A DNA stretch of 36,846 nucleotides, from assembly GCA_017502165.1 (NCBI GenBank), contig JAFVVO010000018.1, forward strand, positions 1 through 36,846, read 5' to 3'. Position numbers and translations under genes: made by a program. Source of the stretch: Clostridia bacterium. Its GTDB lineage: Bacteria > Bacillota > Clostridia > Christensenellales > QALW01. Shown in pieces: positions 36,734 through 36,846 of the stretch. The stretch's first letter is position 1, and each line of letters starts with the position of its first letter. The notes beneath the pieces are model-generated. The model had not been told where the DNA came from, made no database searches, and saw only the letters and a list, made by a program, of their open reading frames with translations.

Positions 36734-36846
36734 CCCCCAGTTATACTGGGGGAAGAAAAACGCGCAGAGCGACAATGAAAAGGGCGAGCTAAAAGCAAGC
36801 CTAAAAAGCTTGAGAAAAATCAAACCTCCCAATATAATGGTAGTGG
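36734..36846 (+). mobile_element. Possible left end of an IS200/IS605-type element, cut by the window
   Basis: A 7-bp hairpin CCCCCAG/CTGGGGG (36734-36740 with 36746-36752) with loop TTATA, then 84 bases without a gene, and an ATG at 36837 reading M-V-V into the window edge. IS200/IS605 elements have a subterminal hairpin followed closely by the Y1 transposase gene. The hairpin is seen; the element is inferred and needs the next 500 bases. Confidence 0.35.

Overview
The window looks like chromosomal DNA of an anaerobic, endospore-forming Clostridia-type Firmicute, probably an uncultured gut lineage. The evidence is a full-length SpoIIE, an oxygen-sensitive class III ribonucleotide reductase (nrdG-nrdD), VanW and VanZ proteins, YhaM, meso-diaminopimelate dehydrogenase, type III pantothenate kinase, purine-rich Shine-Dalgarno sites and AT-rich intergenic DNA. 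I see no rRNA, tRNA or CRISPR array. Genus cannot be assigned from sequence reading alone.

Layout. 1-136: a cluster of four hairpins at the left edge. 125-2014 (minus): a stand-alone RNA polymerase alpha-CTD-like protein, a nitroreductase and a D-amino acid aminotransferase. 2044-6644: an AraC regulator divergent from a tightly coupled four-gene operon (epimerase, oxidoreductase, oxidoreductase, epimerase), probably for sugar or glycoside catabolism. 6645-9485: an accessory region with a small membrane protein, two gene fossils derived from neighbouring sugar genes, and a four-gene minus-strand cassette (341, 70, 64 and 53 aa). A divergent XRE repressor is encoded beside it, and two matching operators flank the cassette promoter. 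9570-13955: an MFS transporter facing a ceramidase-like / NagA-like / CBM9-like operon; the ceramidase-like gene is split by a one-base frameshift. 14172-15596: an FGGY sugar kinase.

15635-22757: DUF4363 and DUF421 membrane proteins, an SH3-domain lipid-anchored or membrane-anchored protein, a VanW protein, L-rhamnose isomerase, two divergent Cys-rich low-complexity proteins (possible spore-surface components), and a divergent mannitol-dehydrogenase-family protein. 22979-27057: DUF2508, YhaM, a 39-aa conserved-looking microprotein, and SpoIIE. 27179-31432 (minus): nrdG, an nrdD with a fused C-terminal glutaredoxin-like domain, trxB and a zinc ribbon, preceded by a strong promoter and two NrdR-type boxes. 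31875-36639 (plus): ddh, vanZ-like, an ECF S component (pantothenate-type), coaX and htpG. The right edge carries a hairpin and a start codon suggesting an IS200/IS605-type element running out of the window.

How the parts fit. Most accessory genes serve sugar and glycan use: two epimerases, two Gfo/Idh/MocA oxidoreductases, a NagA-like deacetylase, a CBM9-like protein, a sugar kinase, RhaA and an MFS porter. The nrdG-nrdD-trxB block joins deoxynucleotide synthesis to a thiol-redox supply. The panT-like/coaX pair imports and phosphorylates pantothenate. The best candidates for something undescribed are the XRE-controlled small-protein cassette with its fossil flanks, the paired epimerase/oxidoreductase operon, and the NrdD-glutaredoxin fusion next to trxB.
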